Positions 8,064 through 17,094 of a stretch of DNA of 64,000 nucleotides are shown one piece after another. Positions within the stretch are counted from its first letter, which is position 1, and every line of letters starts with the position of its first letter. Source of the DNA: Lautropia dentalis (GTDB lineage: Bacteria; Pseudomonadota; Gammaproteobacteria; Burkholderiales; Burkholderiaceae_E); contig NZ_RRUE01000002.1 of assembly GCF_003892345.1 (NCBI RefSeq), positions 567,655 through 631,654 of the forward strand, in the 5' to 3' direction. The notes under the pieces were generated by a model that had not been told where the DNA came from, did not search any database, and worked only from the letters and a program-made list of their open reading frames with translations. A program made the translations under genes and the position numbers.

Positions 8064-8735
8064 GTGAGTGAGCAGGATCTTTGTGTCGCCCCCGCAGGGC
8101 GGCACGATCTGGATGCCGTGGCCAGCCTGCTGGCACGGGCCTTTGCGGAGGATGTCCCGATGCGTGCATTCTTCCGGGGTGAGGGGCCGGTTGCGCCGGA
8201 GCGCCATGTCGAGGTCTTTCGCGGCATGTTGCTGGAGGGACCGCTGGCATCGGGTACGGTGGATGTGGTGCGGGACAGTACGGGAGGCATTGCTGCGGCT
8301 GCCGTGTGGCATGCGCGAGGTGCATCATGGCATGGGGTGTCCGGGCTGCGGCGGCTGGCCGATACGCTGCATGCACTTGCATGTTACTGGCGCGGGATGG
8401 GCGCTGGCGGGCTTGGCCACGCGATGATGCTGCAACGGGCCATCGATGCGTACGCGCCATCTGCCCCCTATTGGTATCTGAAGGTGATTGGTGTGGACCC
8501 GGACCGGCGTGGACAGGGGCTGGGCGGGCTGCTGCTGTCACATCGGTTGCGTATGGCCGACGAGGACGATTTGCCGGCCTATCTGGAATCGTCCTCGCGG
8601 CGCACGGGAGCGCTGTACAGGCGCCATGGATTCGTGCCGGTGCGCAGCATCACGCCATGGGCAGGAGGACAGCCATGGGCCATGTGGCGGGAGCGGGTGT
8701 CGTTGCGGGGGGATGGGGTCATCCATTTGGCCTAG
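8064..8735 (+). CDS. GNAT-family N-acetyltransferase
   Basis: This 223-residue protein has the C-terminal GNAT core: WYLKVIGVDPDRRGQGLGG (about 134-152) includes the RRGQGLG acetyl-CoA loop, followed by YLESSSRRTGALYRRHGF. The GTG at 8064 is the only start consistent with the AGGGGGG tract just upstream. It probably shares a transcript with the preceding oxidoreductase. Its TAG stop sits in the centre of the palindrome at 8721-8748. Substrate unknown. Confidence 0.85.
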   Translation: MSEQDLCVAPAGRHDLDAVASLLARAFAEDVPMRAFFRGEGPVAPERHVEVFRGMLLEGPLASGTVDVVRDSTGGIAAAAVWHARGASWHGVSGLRRLADTLHALACYWRGMGAGGLGHAMMLQRAIDAYAPSAPYWYLKVIGVDPDRRGQGLGGLLLSHRLRMADEDDLPAYLESSSRRTGALYRRHGFVPVRSITPWAGGQPWAMWRERVSLRGDGVIHLA

Positions 8736-8748
8736 GCCAGATGGATGC
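8721..8748. promoter_or_regulatory. 28-bp palindrome upstream of cassette gene A2
   Basis: CATCCATTTGGCC-TA-GGCCAGATGGATG is palindromic except for one T/G pair. It overlaps the stop of the acetyltransferase gene and could act as a transcription terminator stem, but no T-run follows. A similar sequence lies upstream of A1 (6225) and a third in front of ubiK (50546), which favours a protein-binding site. Confidence 0.55.
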
Positions 8749-8904
8749 GTGTGGCAGATTTGCCTTCTGCGCTGCAGGGGGATGAGGCAGGATGACCTCC
8801 CGTACGCTTCTCGTTGCCTGCAGACGGGGTTGCCATGTAAGGCAGGTCGATATTTTGTCTGGCAGGAGACGGGTATTTTTGGTCCAGTCTGGTAAAAGAC
8901 TGAT

Positions 8905-9309
8905 GTGATTTCGGCGATGATCAGTATGGATGTGATGAAGAATGTGGTGCCGGTGATGCGTGAGCCAGCTCCGGTGCAGGAAAGTGCAGTACAGGGTGGC
9001 TCCCGCGTGTCGGTGAGTCCGGAAATTATCTTGAATCGCCCGGAGCCAAAGCGCTATCTGGATGCCGACAAGCGCGATGCGCTGTTCAGGGAAGGCGGGA
9101 TGAATGCCGTGTGTCTAGGCGAGTCTGGTGCGGCTGACCATGCGGGGGATGAAGAGGCATCATGGGCATGGCTGGCCATGGCCGACTTGCCGGCCGATTC
9201 CCTGGCTTTTCTGAAAAAGCAGTATGGGGCCTCGTTTATTCGGGAGCGGGGATTTTTGACGCACCGGGCAGAGCAGGTTTATGGGTCTGATTGGCTGGAC
9301 AGGGTGTGA
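8905..9309 (+). CDS. Unrecognised cassette protein A2
   Basis: Paralogue of A1. The shared core runs from PEPKRYLD through LFREGGMNAV, GESGAADHAGDEEASWAW and SFIRERGF to YGSDWLD; the first 35 residues are not shared. The start is uncertain: GTG at 8905, or ATG at 8917, 8926 or 8935, none with a strong ribosome binding site. No localisation signal is visible. Gene B2 follows after 3 bp, so the pair is almost certainly one transcript. Confidence 0.68.
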   Translation: MISAMISMDVMKNVVPVMREPAPVQESAVQGGSRVSVSPEIILNRPEPKRYLDADKRDALFREGGMNAVCLGESGAADHAGDEEASWAWLAMADLPADSLAFLKKQYGASFIRERGFLTHRAEQVYGSDWLDRV

Positions 9310-9312
9310 TTC

Positions 9313-9840
9313 ATGAAAGACAGAATGCTGGACGCCATCAATCGCGCGATGGTGCGCGAGAGAGGGTTGATGCTGGCCCTTGGTGAAACAGCCTTTGCCA
9401 GAGCGCTTCAGGAAGAACGCTTGTCCATGGAGCGTCTTGTTCGGAACGTTGCTTGCGGAGATGATCTTGTCCAGATGATTGCCAGCGAACGCATCATCGT
9501 CGAGCGTGATCTGGAATATCATGCCAACAGCAGGGCAATGGTGAGCAGTCTTACCACGGCGCTCAACGAAATTGGTGCCATCGAACAGCACCTGGGCATG
9601 GTGGATGATCCGGTGCAGTACAAGGTGGTGAACCGCGCCTACAGCCTGCCGAAGAACCGTCGTGCGGGGTTGCCGTTCGATGAAGCGCGTCAGGCCCTGG
9701 CCAGCCATCAGGCCAGGCTGGGTAACATGGACAAGTCCCGGCTGGACGATGAAGAAAAGGGCATCATCGACGCACGACGCGCTGTGATGCTGGCAGCCGG
9801 ACAGCTGTATGCGGCGCGACAGACAGCCAGTCTGTCATGA
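9313..9840 (+). CDS. Unrecognised cassette protein B2
   Basis: This 175-residue paralogue of B1 is most alike from residue 50 onward (MIASERIIVERDLEYHANS, then VVNRAYSLPKN and MDKSRLDDEEKGIIDARRA). The N-terminal 45 residues diverge more. It is rich in charged residues and predicted helical by eye. It starts 3 bp after A2. Directly downstream is the remnant of a hydrolase gene, so this cassette may have been inserted into that gene. Confidence 0.72.
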   Translation: MKDRMLDAINRAMVRERGLMLALGETAFARALQEERLSMERLVRNVACGDDLVQMIASERIIVERDLEYHANSRAMVSSLTTALNEIGAIEQHLGMVDDPVQYKVVNRAYSLPKNRRAGLPFDEARQALASHQARLGNMDKSRLDDEEKGIIDARRAVMLAAGQLYAARQTASLS

Positions 9841-10451
9841 GTTGCGTGTCTGGACCAGGACTTTTGCAGAGGCTCCCCTGCCTGGGGACGATCCGGAGCG
9901 GCCAACAAAACCGGCCAAACGCAGCGCGCCTGTTTGTTGATGGGAGGGTTCTGTTAGCAACAACGGCGCCGATGATGGATGCGGAAGGCCGCTACAAGGC
10001 AAAACAGGCCATGAACCTTCAGCGGTGGGCGGATGCGGAAAGTGGAACGACCGCCCACACGGCTGCCGAAGAGCACCTGCCACCGCCTGCCAGTCACAAC
10101 GCCCAGACGCCGAAGTTCGTGCGTGAATACGCCGACTACTACAAGACCCCCCGCGGCTACCATCCCCGGTCGGTGAACTCCAACACCGGCTGGTCCAGAA
10201 CTACGCCGCTGGCCTTCATCAACATGCCGTTGCTGCAGCGTGCGGGTGAACTCAAGGCACCAGCCCTGATCGTGCATGGTGAGAAAGCACACTCTCGCTA
10301 CTTCAGCGAAGACGCCTTCAAGTCGCTGGGAAGCCAGAACAAGGAGCTGTTCCTCGTCAAGGATGCCTCCCATGTTGATCTCTACGACAGGCAGTCCGGC
10401 AAGATCCCCTTCGACAAGTTCGAGCAGTTCTTCAGAATAAACCTGAAGTGA
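9837..10451 (+). pseudogene. C-terminal remnant of an alpha/beta hydrolase
   Basis: From about base 9960 the frame encodes the C-terminal half of a dienelactone-hydrolase-like alpha/beta hydrolase: ADYYKTPRGYHPRSVNSN, then ALIVHGEKAHSRYFSEDAF with the Asp/acid-loop region, and KDASHVDLYDR carrying the catalytic His. The N-terminal half with the nucleophile serine is missing; upstream sequence in this frame overlaps the end of B2 and has no homology that I recognise. The ORF's start overlaps the B2 stop by chance. I regard it as non-functional. Confidence 0.72.
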
Positions 10452-10538
10452 TCCATCCTGAGCCTGAGCGCGGCCATGTGCATGTCAGCATCATGGCCGT
10501 GACAGGCCAGGTCTTCCCGTCAAGGCAGGATCGTCGCG

Positions 10539-10645
10539 ATGCATTCCTATCCCATTGACGAATACATTCCCGCCGACAGCACGCTTTTCGAGGAGATCCA
10601 CCGTATCGTGACAGCGAACGCGCCAAAGCTGGCGCCTCCATTCTG
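10539..10645 (+). pseudogene. Short N-terminal gene fragment
   Basis: About 35 codons reading MHSYPIDEYIPADSTLFEEI and continuing to APKLAPP look like the N terminus of a DUF1801-type small protein, but the frame then runs antisense into the next gene. The family suggestion is tentative. Confidence 0.25.
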
Positions 10646-10652
10646 CCGTCTC

Positions 10653-11180
10653 CTACCCCAGCAGCCCGCGGATGTCACTCGGCGCAAAGATGCGATGTAC
10701 GGGCTTGTCACGGGCAGCAGCATCCAGCGCTGCGGTCAGCATCGCCTGCGCCAGCTGTCCCACAGGCAGCGGTTGCTGGCTGCGCAGCAGGCCTAGAGCG
10801 TTCAGGCCGCGCAGTATTCGGGCGCTCCAGATTTCCACCGGCCGGTTGCTGTTCGGGCGCAGCAGCAGGGGTGGGCGGAAGATCAGCAGGTGCCGGAAAT
10901 CCAGTTCCGTTACGGCCTGCTCCAGCGCACCTTTCATGCGCGGATAGAAGAAGCGTGATTTGGCGTCGGCACCGGCAGCCGACATGAGGACCAGCGTGTG
11001 CGTGCCGTTGCGCCGGGCGGCGATGGCGGAGTCCAGCGTGGCCTGGTAGTCGATTCGCCATTGGGCGTCCTGGCTGCCGGCATCCTTCAGCGTGCTGCCC
11101 AGGCAGGCAAAGAGCACGTCGCCCCGCATCTGTGCGGCCCAGTTCCCGGGCTCGGTGAAGTCGATGACGTGGGCTTTCAT
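10653..11180 (-). pseudogene. N-terminally truncated NAD(P)-binding (HTATIP2-like) oxidoreductase
   Basis: From the ATG at 11180 the 175 residues match the atypical SDR/NAD(P)H-binding group, with VLFACLGSTLKDAGSQ, VLMSAAGADAKSRFFYPRMKG (Y-x3-K) and FRPPLLL. The first strand with the GxTGxxG nucleotide loop, normally about 40-50 residues before this point, is absent. In-frame codons further upstream (to 11450) are Pro/Arg-rich and look non-coding. Possibly the 5' part was removed by a rearrangement at about 11185. Confidence 0.65.
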
Positions 11181-11296
11181 GAGAAGGCGTAAGCAAGGGG
11201 ATCCGGCACTGTATCCCATTTCTCTGGTCCGGCTGCCCAGGTGTGGGGTAGCCGTGACTCGTGTGTGTGCTGATGGGGTGTCCGGGCAGCGTGCAT

Positions 11297-12271
11297 CTAT
11301 TGTCCGGTGGTCTTCGACTGCCAGTGATCGATGAGGTAGCCATGGCCAGGCTGGCGGCTGTTCTCGGTGCGGGTGTGGATCCGTATCCTGTTCACGACGT
11401 GCTGGCCCTGGTAGACGAGGGGGGCGGCGGGGGTCCTGGGTATCTGCCACAGTGTGCAGGTACGGCGCAGGTCCGGTCTGAAGAGCCGGGCCGTCAGGCA
11501 GATGGCGAAGTCACGGGAAGCCTTTCCTCTGACAAGGCTGAGCTGCACCGAAGGCCTGCCTTGGTCCGGTGTCTGCGCAAGTGTCCAGGTATGCAGGGGT
11601 TCATTCCAGCGCAGGCGGGCATTACGGCGAATGCTGAAGTCGGCCGGCGAGAGCATGGATTGGGTGACGGCGCTTTCCGTTTCCTGGTTTGCGGTGGCCG
11701 GAAAGACGGTGAGCTGCAGGTGTCGATCCAGTCGCAACAGCTCGGTGTCGGCGGCCGTGCTCCGGATATCGTCAGGCAGCCCTTGCGCCGAGGTGTGCAG
11801 CTGCAGTTCCACCGTTTCATACTTCAGGCCGTAGCTGACGGGCCGGGCTGGATAGGAGCGGATCCGATAGATGGCCCAGCTCGATCCGGCGCTGCTCTCT
11901 TCCGGGATGATGCGCTGATCCACCACCATGTCCGGAATGGACCAGCGGTTGTCCTGCCTCTTTCCATTAGGCCAGGAGGCGTTCCAGAGCACGGCTGAGG
12001 TCGGATGTTCCTGTTGCCGGCCGTGGGCGTCCGCCTGGTTGGTCGAGGTCTGCAATGCCCTGGCCAGAACGTCGCCGCGCAGGCTGTCCTCGGAGAGAGG
12101 GGCGTCGTTAGCCTGAACGTTGCTGTTGGCAGTCTCCGTCGACGATGAACGGGTCGTGACGGTATTGTCAACGCGCTCGGTGCTCCGTGCCGTGCTGCCG
12201 TCCGTGTTTGCTTGGGAGGCATCGGCTGCGTCGACCGATGTGAATGGCGCCGTGCCTATGCAAAAGAACAC
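11297..12271 (-). CDS. Short paralogue of the large lipoproteins (possibly decayed)
   Basis: A 324-residue protein of unknown function. Its C-terminal 65 residues align by eye with the C termini of the two large lipoproteins (CxTA-LxRxDLRRTCT here, CWTAALPSRTRDLNRDIC there; both then have a run of ...V.R...TRT...G and end in a W-S segment). An LSEDSLRGDVLARAL segment also parallels VDDREIRSDVVLAAL. The start is a GTG without ribosome binding site and no signal peptide or lipobox is seen, so the 5' end may be lost or frameshifted. Confidence 0.5.
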   Translation of the reverse strand: MFFCIGTAPFTSVDAADASQANTDGSTARSTERVDNTVTTRSSSTETANSNVQANDAPLSEDSLRGDVLARALQTSTNQADAHGRQQEHPTSAVLWNASWPNGKRQDNRWSIPDMVVDQRIIPEESSAGSSWAIYRIRSYPARPVSYGLKYETVELQLHTSAQGLPDDIRSTAADTELLRLDRHLQLTVFPATANQETESAVTQSMLSPADFSIRRNARLRWNEPLHTWTLAQTPDQGRPSVQLSLVRGKASRDFAICLTARLFRPDLRRTCTLWQIPRTPAAPLVYQGQHVVNRIRIHTRTENSRQPGHGYLIDHWQSKTTGQ

Positions 12272-12501
12272 GTCGGCCCAGGCCGCCGCCTCCGCGCGGC
12301 CGAATGCTTACGATGACTGATCGGAGAATTCCAGTCTGCACCGCTGTCGTGTCGTGCGCATGGGTTACAGCCTGTTTGGTGAAGGCAGCGCTGCATGCCA
12401 AGTTGATGACGTGGGGGAGTGCAGCAAGGGGGCGACCCAGTGGGGGCCCAGCGGCTAAAGGCCCGCCCCCATGACCGGCGTTTTTGCCGGATGTAAATCA
12501 C

Positions 12502-14790
12502 TTACTTCGCTGCCGGATTGCTGCGCCAGGTGCGCGTCACCGGCTGGCCGTTATCGCCGGGGCGCGTATCCGTCACATAGCTACTCACGCGTTCCAGGGC
12601 CTGGCCATGCTGCCATCCGGAAGGCACCACGAAAGTCGAGCAGATATCGCGGTTCAGGTCACGGGTCCGGCTGGGCAGGGCTGCCGTCCAGCAACGAGTC
12701 ACCTGATTGGCCTCGGGACCGGGTTTCAGGGACATCTTCACGGTCAGCGGCTTGCCATCCTTCTGGCCCTGCCAGGTCATCAATGTCCCGAAGGGAACCA
12801 GCGAGTCATGGTGGAAGCCCTTCTGCCCGTCAACCGATGCCAGCACGCCCTCGATGCGATGGCTGGGGCTGTGGTCGTTGGGGTTGTCAGCGGGCGGGAC
12901 ATCGATGTATGTCTTCAGTTCGTTGGGCAGGAAGATCACCTGCTTGCCGCTTTGCGTGCCGGCGCGTAGCTTCAGCGACATCTCCAGGTGCTCGAATGAG
13001 GGTGTCGCGTTGTACCAGTTACCAACGCCTGCTTCCAGTTCGTGATAATAGGTTCCTTCTGCGGGGACATAGTTGTCGGCGGCGGGACGGGGACCGAAAT
13101 TATCGGCCTGGCTGTTTTCCCAGAGCTTGAGGCTGTCCGGATCAGGGGCCTTATCGATGAAGGCGCCGGTGGGGCTGCTGGCAGCCTTCAGACGACCGTT
13201 GTCATCATTGAAGCCGTAGTCCTCGTCCGGCAGGGAGTCGAAGGAGGCAGACAACAGTGCACCACTGATGCCTCGTTCGTTCATCGGTACATCCGTGGTT
13301 CCGTCGACAATCCCTTCGGCGCGGTAGTTGGCGGTGCTCCAGGTGTCGGTGCTGCTGGATGTACCGGAAATGACGCCATCGCCGTTGTATGCCGGCTCGC
13401 GTGTTTCATGAACCACCTGCTCACCCAGCTTGACGAGCGCATCGCCGGATTTCCAGTTGGCCGGAATGCGCCACGCGCTGCGGATCTCCATGGATTCCGA
13501 ATCGCCTGCCTTGGCGATGCTCAGCGTCAGCAGGAAGGTGTCCGGCCCATCAAGAAGACTCATGTCCAGTTCGGCGACATACGCCCGGTCTTCGGTCTCC
13601 CATGTCTTGAAACTTCCGCCGCGGTAGATCCGCTTCTCTGCCGACAGCTGCGTGGCGGAGTTGTCCGGTCGCCCCCCGGGGCTGACGGCACGGAACATGA
13701 GGGGCTTCCCCTCGTTGAGACCCGCCTGCGTGAATCGCAGGATATTGCCGATTGTCAGTGCCTGGCCGGCGGCAGCCTGGTCACTGGACAGGCCCAGCTC
13801 CCATGTGGCGGCGTTGAAAGCGGCCTTGCCGGTCTGGCCGGGCTGGGCTTCAGCATGTGCACGATAGGTGTACGGCTGCTGGAATGCACTGTCGGTCGAC
13901 GGCTGAATGCCCACATCCAGCTTCAGCAGGGGCTGCGGGTCCTCACTGGCCAGTTTGGGCTTCGTGAGTTCAATGCCACCCTTTTCCGTGGGAATCAGCT
14001 CGCGGGTCGCATCCGTGGCAGGGGCCTGGTCCTTGGCGGCTGCATGGTCCAGCAGGGCTGCCAGGACCACGTCCGAGCGAATTTCACGGTCATCGACCAG
14101 TTCACCCAGTGCAGCGGCGGGTGTTGCGGCAGGCGTTGCAGCAGGTGTTGCGGCGGGTGTTGCGGCGGGTGTTGCAGCCGGTGTTGCAGCCGGTGTTGCA
14201 GCCGGTGTTGCAGCGGCTGGCGCTGCGTCCTGGGTGGCTGCTGCCGTGTCGTTTGCCGGCGTTGGGGTGGTTCCTGGGGCAGCGGTTGTAGCGCCAGCGG
14301 CAGTCTCGGTTGCCGTGGTGCTGGCCGATGGTGTGTTGGCACCCGTGGTCTCTGTCGCGGAGGTTTGGGTGGACGGCGTGCCGGCAGCAGGGGTTCCGGT
14401 CGCAGCGGCGTTGGTCGGTGGCGTGGCAGCAGTCACGGTCCCCGTTTCAGAGGCGATCGTGGTGGGCGTGCTGTTCGTCGAGGGATCGGCTGCGGGGGCA
14501 GCATTGCCGGCAGAGTCAGCACTCGGGCGCGTGCTCTCGTTGCTTGAGGTATTGCTTGCCGGGCTGCTGGAAAGAGCAGCTGTGTCGGCTTTCTGTGTCA
14601 GCTGGGCAGGCTGTCCGGCATCACCCGATCCACTGCCGCCGCAGGCAGCCAGGGACAGCATCATCAGCAGCGCCAGTGGGCGACCGGGGTGACGGCGTGC
14701 AGGCGACGTGATGGGTGTGTGGAAGCATTCGTGAGGCGTACCGGGAGAAGCAGAGCTGGGCGAAGATGGAAGGAATGTGCGTATGGACAT
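12502..14790 (-). CDS. Large secreted lipoprotein, copy 1
   Basis: A 762-residue protein with a lipoprotein signal: basic ARRHPGRP, a hydrophobic stretch and the lipobox LAAC-GGSG near residue 50, so it should be lipid-anchored in the cell envelope. Residues 55-235 are a low-complexity Ala/Thr/Pro/Ser region ending in about eight ATPA units. The remaining 525 residues contain repeated W/Y-rich segments (SAWRIPANWKSGDALVKLGE, then RAEGIVDGTTDVPMNERGIS) and end CSTFVVPSGWQHG ... TRTWRSNPAAK. I do not recognise the family. AAGGA lies 8 nt before the ATG. Copy 2 is at 24571-26910. Confidence 0.8.
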   Translation of the reverse strand: MSIRTFLPSSPSSASPGTPHECFHTPITSPARRHPGRPLALLMMLSLAACGGSGSGDAGQPAQLTQKADTAALSSSPASNTSSNESTRPSADSAGNAAPAADPSTNSTPTTIASETGTVTAATPPTNAAATGTPAAGTPSTQTSATETTGANTPSASTTATETAAGATTAAPGTTPTPANDTAAATQDAAPAAATPAATPAATPAATPAATPAATPAATPAATPAAALGELVDDREIRSDVVLAALLDHAAAKDQAPATDATRELIPTEKGGIELTKPKLASEDPQPLLKLDVGIQPSTDSAFQQPYTYRAHAEAQPGQTGKAAFNAATWELGLSSDQAAAGQALTIGNILRFTQAGLNEGKPLMFRAVSPGGRPDNSATQLSAEKRIYRGGSFKTWETEDRAYVAELDMSLLDGPDTFLLTLSIAKAGDSESMEIRSAWRIPANWKSGDALVKLGEQVVHETREPAYNGDGVISGTSSSTDTWSTANYRAEGIVDGTTDVPMNERGISGALLSASFDSLPDEDYGFNDDNGRLKAASSPTGAFIDKAPDPDSLKLWENSQADNFGPRPAADNYVPAEGTYYHELEAGVGNWYNATPSFEHLEMSLKLRAGTQSGKQVIFLPNELKTYIDVPPADNPNDHSPSHRIEGVLASVDGQKGFHHDSLVPFGTLMTWQGQKDGKPLTVKMSLKPGPEANQVTRCWTAALPSRTRDLNRDICSTFVVPSGWQHGQALERVSSYVTDTRPGDNGQPVTRTWRSNPAAK
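14116..14212 (-). repeat. 12-bp tandem repeat encoding (ATPA)8
   Basis: Eight units of a degenerate 12-mer (minus strand GCAACACCCGCC-like) encode Ala-Thr-Pro-Ala in the stalk region of the lipoprotein. The paralogous gene has about 12 units, which accounts for most of the 17-residue length difference between the two proteins. Confidence 0.85.
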
Positions 14791-15326
14791 GAGTGATCCT
14801 TGGCGGCTGTTAACGATATGGAGCCTGGCGGAAGGTCGCCAGCGCCGAAGGTCACTGTAGAGCGGTGCGTCCGGGCACTTCGTAGAACACGGAAAGGCTG
14901 GATGTATTTATCGGACAACGTTTTCATTCAGGCATGTGTGTGCACGCATACGTTCCGTGTGCACGCTTGCACGAATGGGCCTGAATGTATTTCACATGTT
15001 CGAGATCCTGCATGATGTCTGCCTGGAGAACGGCAGATTGTTGGTCATGCCTTGCAACGATGGTTGCAAAGAGTTGCATCCGGGCATCGGCGCTCCCCAT
15101 GAAATTGGGTGGTACGCACAGACTTCACAGTGCTGCATGCAGCCGGTTCCCGTTGTCTGGAGCCATCTGTGGAAGCCTGGATGACGGCGTGCCGATAAAA
15201 AAGCCGGCTCCCGGGAAATGACGGGGGACCGGTTTCTTCAGGCTTGCAAATCAGCAGACTGTCGAAAAGAAGGCAGTCTGTCGGCTGCGCGCCATGCGGC
15301 ACACCATGGTGCGTTCTGTCTGGGTA
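14791..15326. other. Conserved intergenic region, copy 1
   Basis: No gene is supported. The region is nearly identical to 26911-27446. It probably contains the promoter of the lipoprotein gene. A direct repeat of GTGTGCACGC is at 14937-14946 and 14958-14967, and a terminator for the dehydrogenase remnant is at 15197-15237. Confidence 0.6.
15197..15237 (-). terminator. Rho-independent terminator after dehydrogenase copy
   Basis: On the minus strand, a stem formed by ACCGGTCCCCC and GGGAGCCGG is followed by a run of six T residues. The same structure follows the intact paralogue at 27317-27357. Confidence 0.75.
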
Positions 15327-16129
15327 TCAGCCCGGAATCACGTCCTTCTGGACACGTGCCAATGCCTTGCGCACGGCAGCTTCCAGGCGGGCGTCGCCGG
15401 CCAGTTCCTGCCACAGCACGCGGTCGGCACACAGGGCCTTCACCGGGTCTTCAGCCTGCACGATGGCGTGCGCCGCCTTCGGGTCCATGCTCTGGTCGTG
15501 GTACTGGAAGGGCAGTTTCTCTGCATGCCAGCGCTTCAGGAACTCCAGGAAGAGGGCGGGCAGCACCGCCACCGAATCGATGCTCTCGTTGCGGGCCAGC
15601 CGGTCGCGGATGGTGGGCAGGATGAAGCCCGGGATCTTCGAGAAGCTGTCGGCGGTGACGCGCTGGTTGGTGTCACGGATGGCATCGTTGCCGAAGCGCT
15701 CCAGCACCATATCGCGGTAGGCTGTCAGGTCCACGGGATTGTTGGGACCCGACAGGCAGGGGATCACGTCGTCGGTGGCGTAGTCGAAGGCCAGCTTGCG
15801 CACCACGGCATCACGCGCGCCTTCATGGATGTACTCGTGTCCGCGCAGTGTGCCGCCCCAGGCAATGCAGCTGTGGGTGGCATTGAGCAGGCGGATCTTC
15901 GCTTCTTCGTAGGGATCGACCGAGGCCACCAGTTCGGCGCCTACCTTTTCCCAGGCGGGGCGGCCAGCCGCGAAATTGTCCTCGATGACCCATTGCAGAT
16001 AGCTCTCGGAGCCCAGGGCGGCATTGTCGTCGCGTCCGGTGGCGGCCTTGACGCGTGCCTTCAGCTCCGCCGGCGGGCGCGGCGTGATGCGGTCGACCAT
16101 GGCGTTGGGGAAGCGCACGTTGGCGTCGA
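15327..16129 (-). pseudogene. 3' fragment of polyol dehydrogenase (duplicate)
   Basis: The 265 codons are nearly identical to residues 204-470 of the complete dehydrogenase at 27447-28859, including the K-x4-N-x2-H catalytic signature. The N-terminal NAD-binding half is missing because the duplicated segment ends at 16129. Any protein from an internal start such as MRFPNAMVDRI would lack the cofactor domain and should be inactive. Confidence 0.9.
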
Positions 16130-16130
16130 A

Positions 16131-17039
16131 TCAGCTGTCGTGGCGGGACAGGGATGTCGAGGTCGTTCCTGTCCGGGGCATCATCGCCCGCTGCACGCCG
16201 ATGATGGACAGCAGCACCAGCACGAAGCCGACCAGGGCACGGCCGCCCAGCTGCTCGTTCAGGAACACCCAGCCCAGCACGAAGGCACACACGGGGCTGA
16301 GGGGGCCCAGCGACGACACGATGGCGGGCGGCAGCCGGCTGATGCCCCGGAAATACAGCACGTAGGCCAGCACCGCGCCCACCAGGCACAGGTACAGATA
16401 ACCGCCCACGTTGGCTGCCGTGAAGTGCTCGGGCCAGGGCTCCAGCATCAGCACCACCGGCAGCAGGCATAGCCCGCCCAGCAGCAGCTGCCAGCCGGTG
16501 TAGGCCAGGACCGACAGCCCGTGCTGAAAGCGTGCCGAGAAGAAGATGCCCGTGGCCATGGAGGCCGATCCGGCCAGCGCCGCGATGATGCCCAGCGTGT
16601 CGAAATGGGCCTGCGGTGAATACACCAGCAGCACGATGCCCAGCACCCCCAGTGCGGCCGAGGCCCACGCCATGATCGGTGGCTGCTTCCTGCCCACCCA
16701 CCATGTCAGCACCAGGACCATCAGTGTCTGCGTGGAATTGAGGATGGCAGCCAGCCCGCCCGGCAATCGATAGGCCGACACGAACAGCATGGCCTGAAAG
16801 AAGGCAATGTTCAGGATGGACAGCACCAGCAGCCACCCCATGTCCCGCCAGCGTGGCCATTCCCGTGTCCAGGCCAGCAGCAGCAATCCGGCCGGAAGCA
16901 CGCGCAGCAGTGCGGCGGTGAACGGCCGGTCGGGTGGCAGGAATTCGGTCGTGACCAGATAGGTGCTGCCCCAGATGAGTGGGGCCAGCGCCGTGGTGAG
17001 GATCACCATGAGCGGGCTTCCCCGATGCGTGTCATTCAT
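16131..17039 (-). CDS. EamA/DMT-family transporter
   Basis: This 302-residue inner-membrane protein has about ten transmembrane segments in two EamA repeats, starting TTALAPLIWGSTYLVTTEF, and probably exports a metabolite or drug. The ATG at 17039 is preferred; an upstream TTG in frame is less likely. The divergent MarR gene and a perfect dyad between them suggest MarR repression. The stop codon is one base from the break of the 3.6-kb duplication, so the last residues may have been altered there. Confidence 0.88.
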   Translation of the reverse strand: MNDTHRGSPLMVILTTALAPLIWGSTYLVTTEFLPPDRPFTAALLRVLPAGLLLLAWTREWPRWRDMGWLLVLSILNIAFFQAMLFVSAYRLPGGLAAILNSTQTLMVLVLTWWVGRKQPPIMAWASAALGVLGIVLLVYSPQAHFDTLGIIAALAGSASMATGIFFSARFQHGLSVLAYTGWQLLLGGLCLLPVVLMLEPWPEHFTAANVGGYLYLCLVGAVLAYVLYFRGISRLPPAIVSSLGPLSPVCAFVLGWVFLNEQLGGRALVGFVLVLLSIIGVQRAMMPRTGTTSTSLSRHDS

Positions 17040-17094
17040 GGCGTGCGTGCGCAAGGGCGTGCTGTCAAGGGATGAGTGACATCCTATGCTGCAG

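Larger units (their letters stand above)
12502..16129. repeat. 3.6-kb direct duplication, left copy
   Basis: This segment is repeated at 24571-28249, about 12.1 kb away in the same orientation. It covers the lipoprotein gene, 536 bp of intergenic DNA and the 3' part of the polyol dehydrogenase. Most of it is almost identical by eye. The right break is after 16129 (after the shared TGGCGTCGA), one base before the EamA stop codon; sequence on both outer flanks is unrelated between copies. Confidence 0.9.

Noticed and set aside
10645-10796. 3' part of the ORF starting at 10539
   Set aside because: Reads antisense through the truncated SDR-like gene; only the first 35 codons might be a gene remnant.
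14116-14212. Possible CRISPR array
   Set aside because: The 12-bp repeat has no spacers and encodes ATPA units in frame; it is a coding tandem repeat.
13042-14547. Plus-strand ORF with Cys/Gly repeats opposite the lipoprotein
   Set aside because: Antisense reading of the (ATPA) repeat and lipoprotein gene; no start signals and no recognisable domain.
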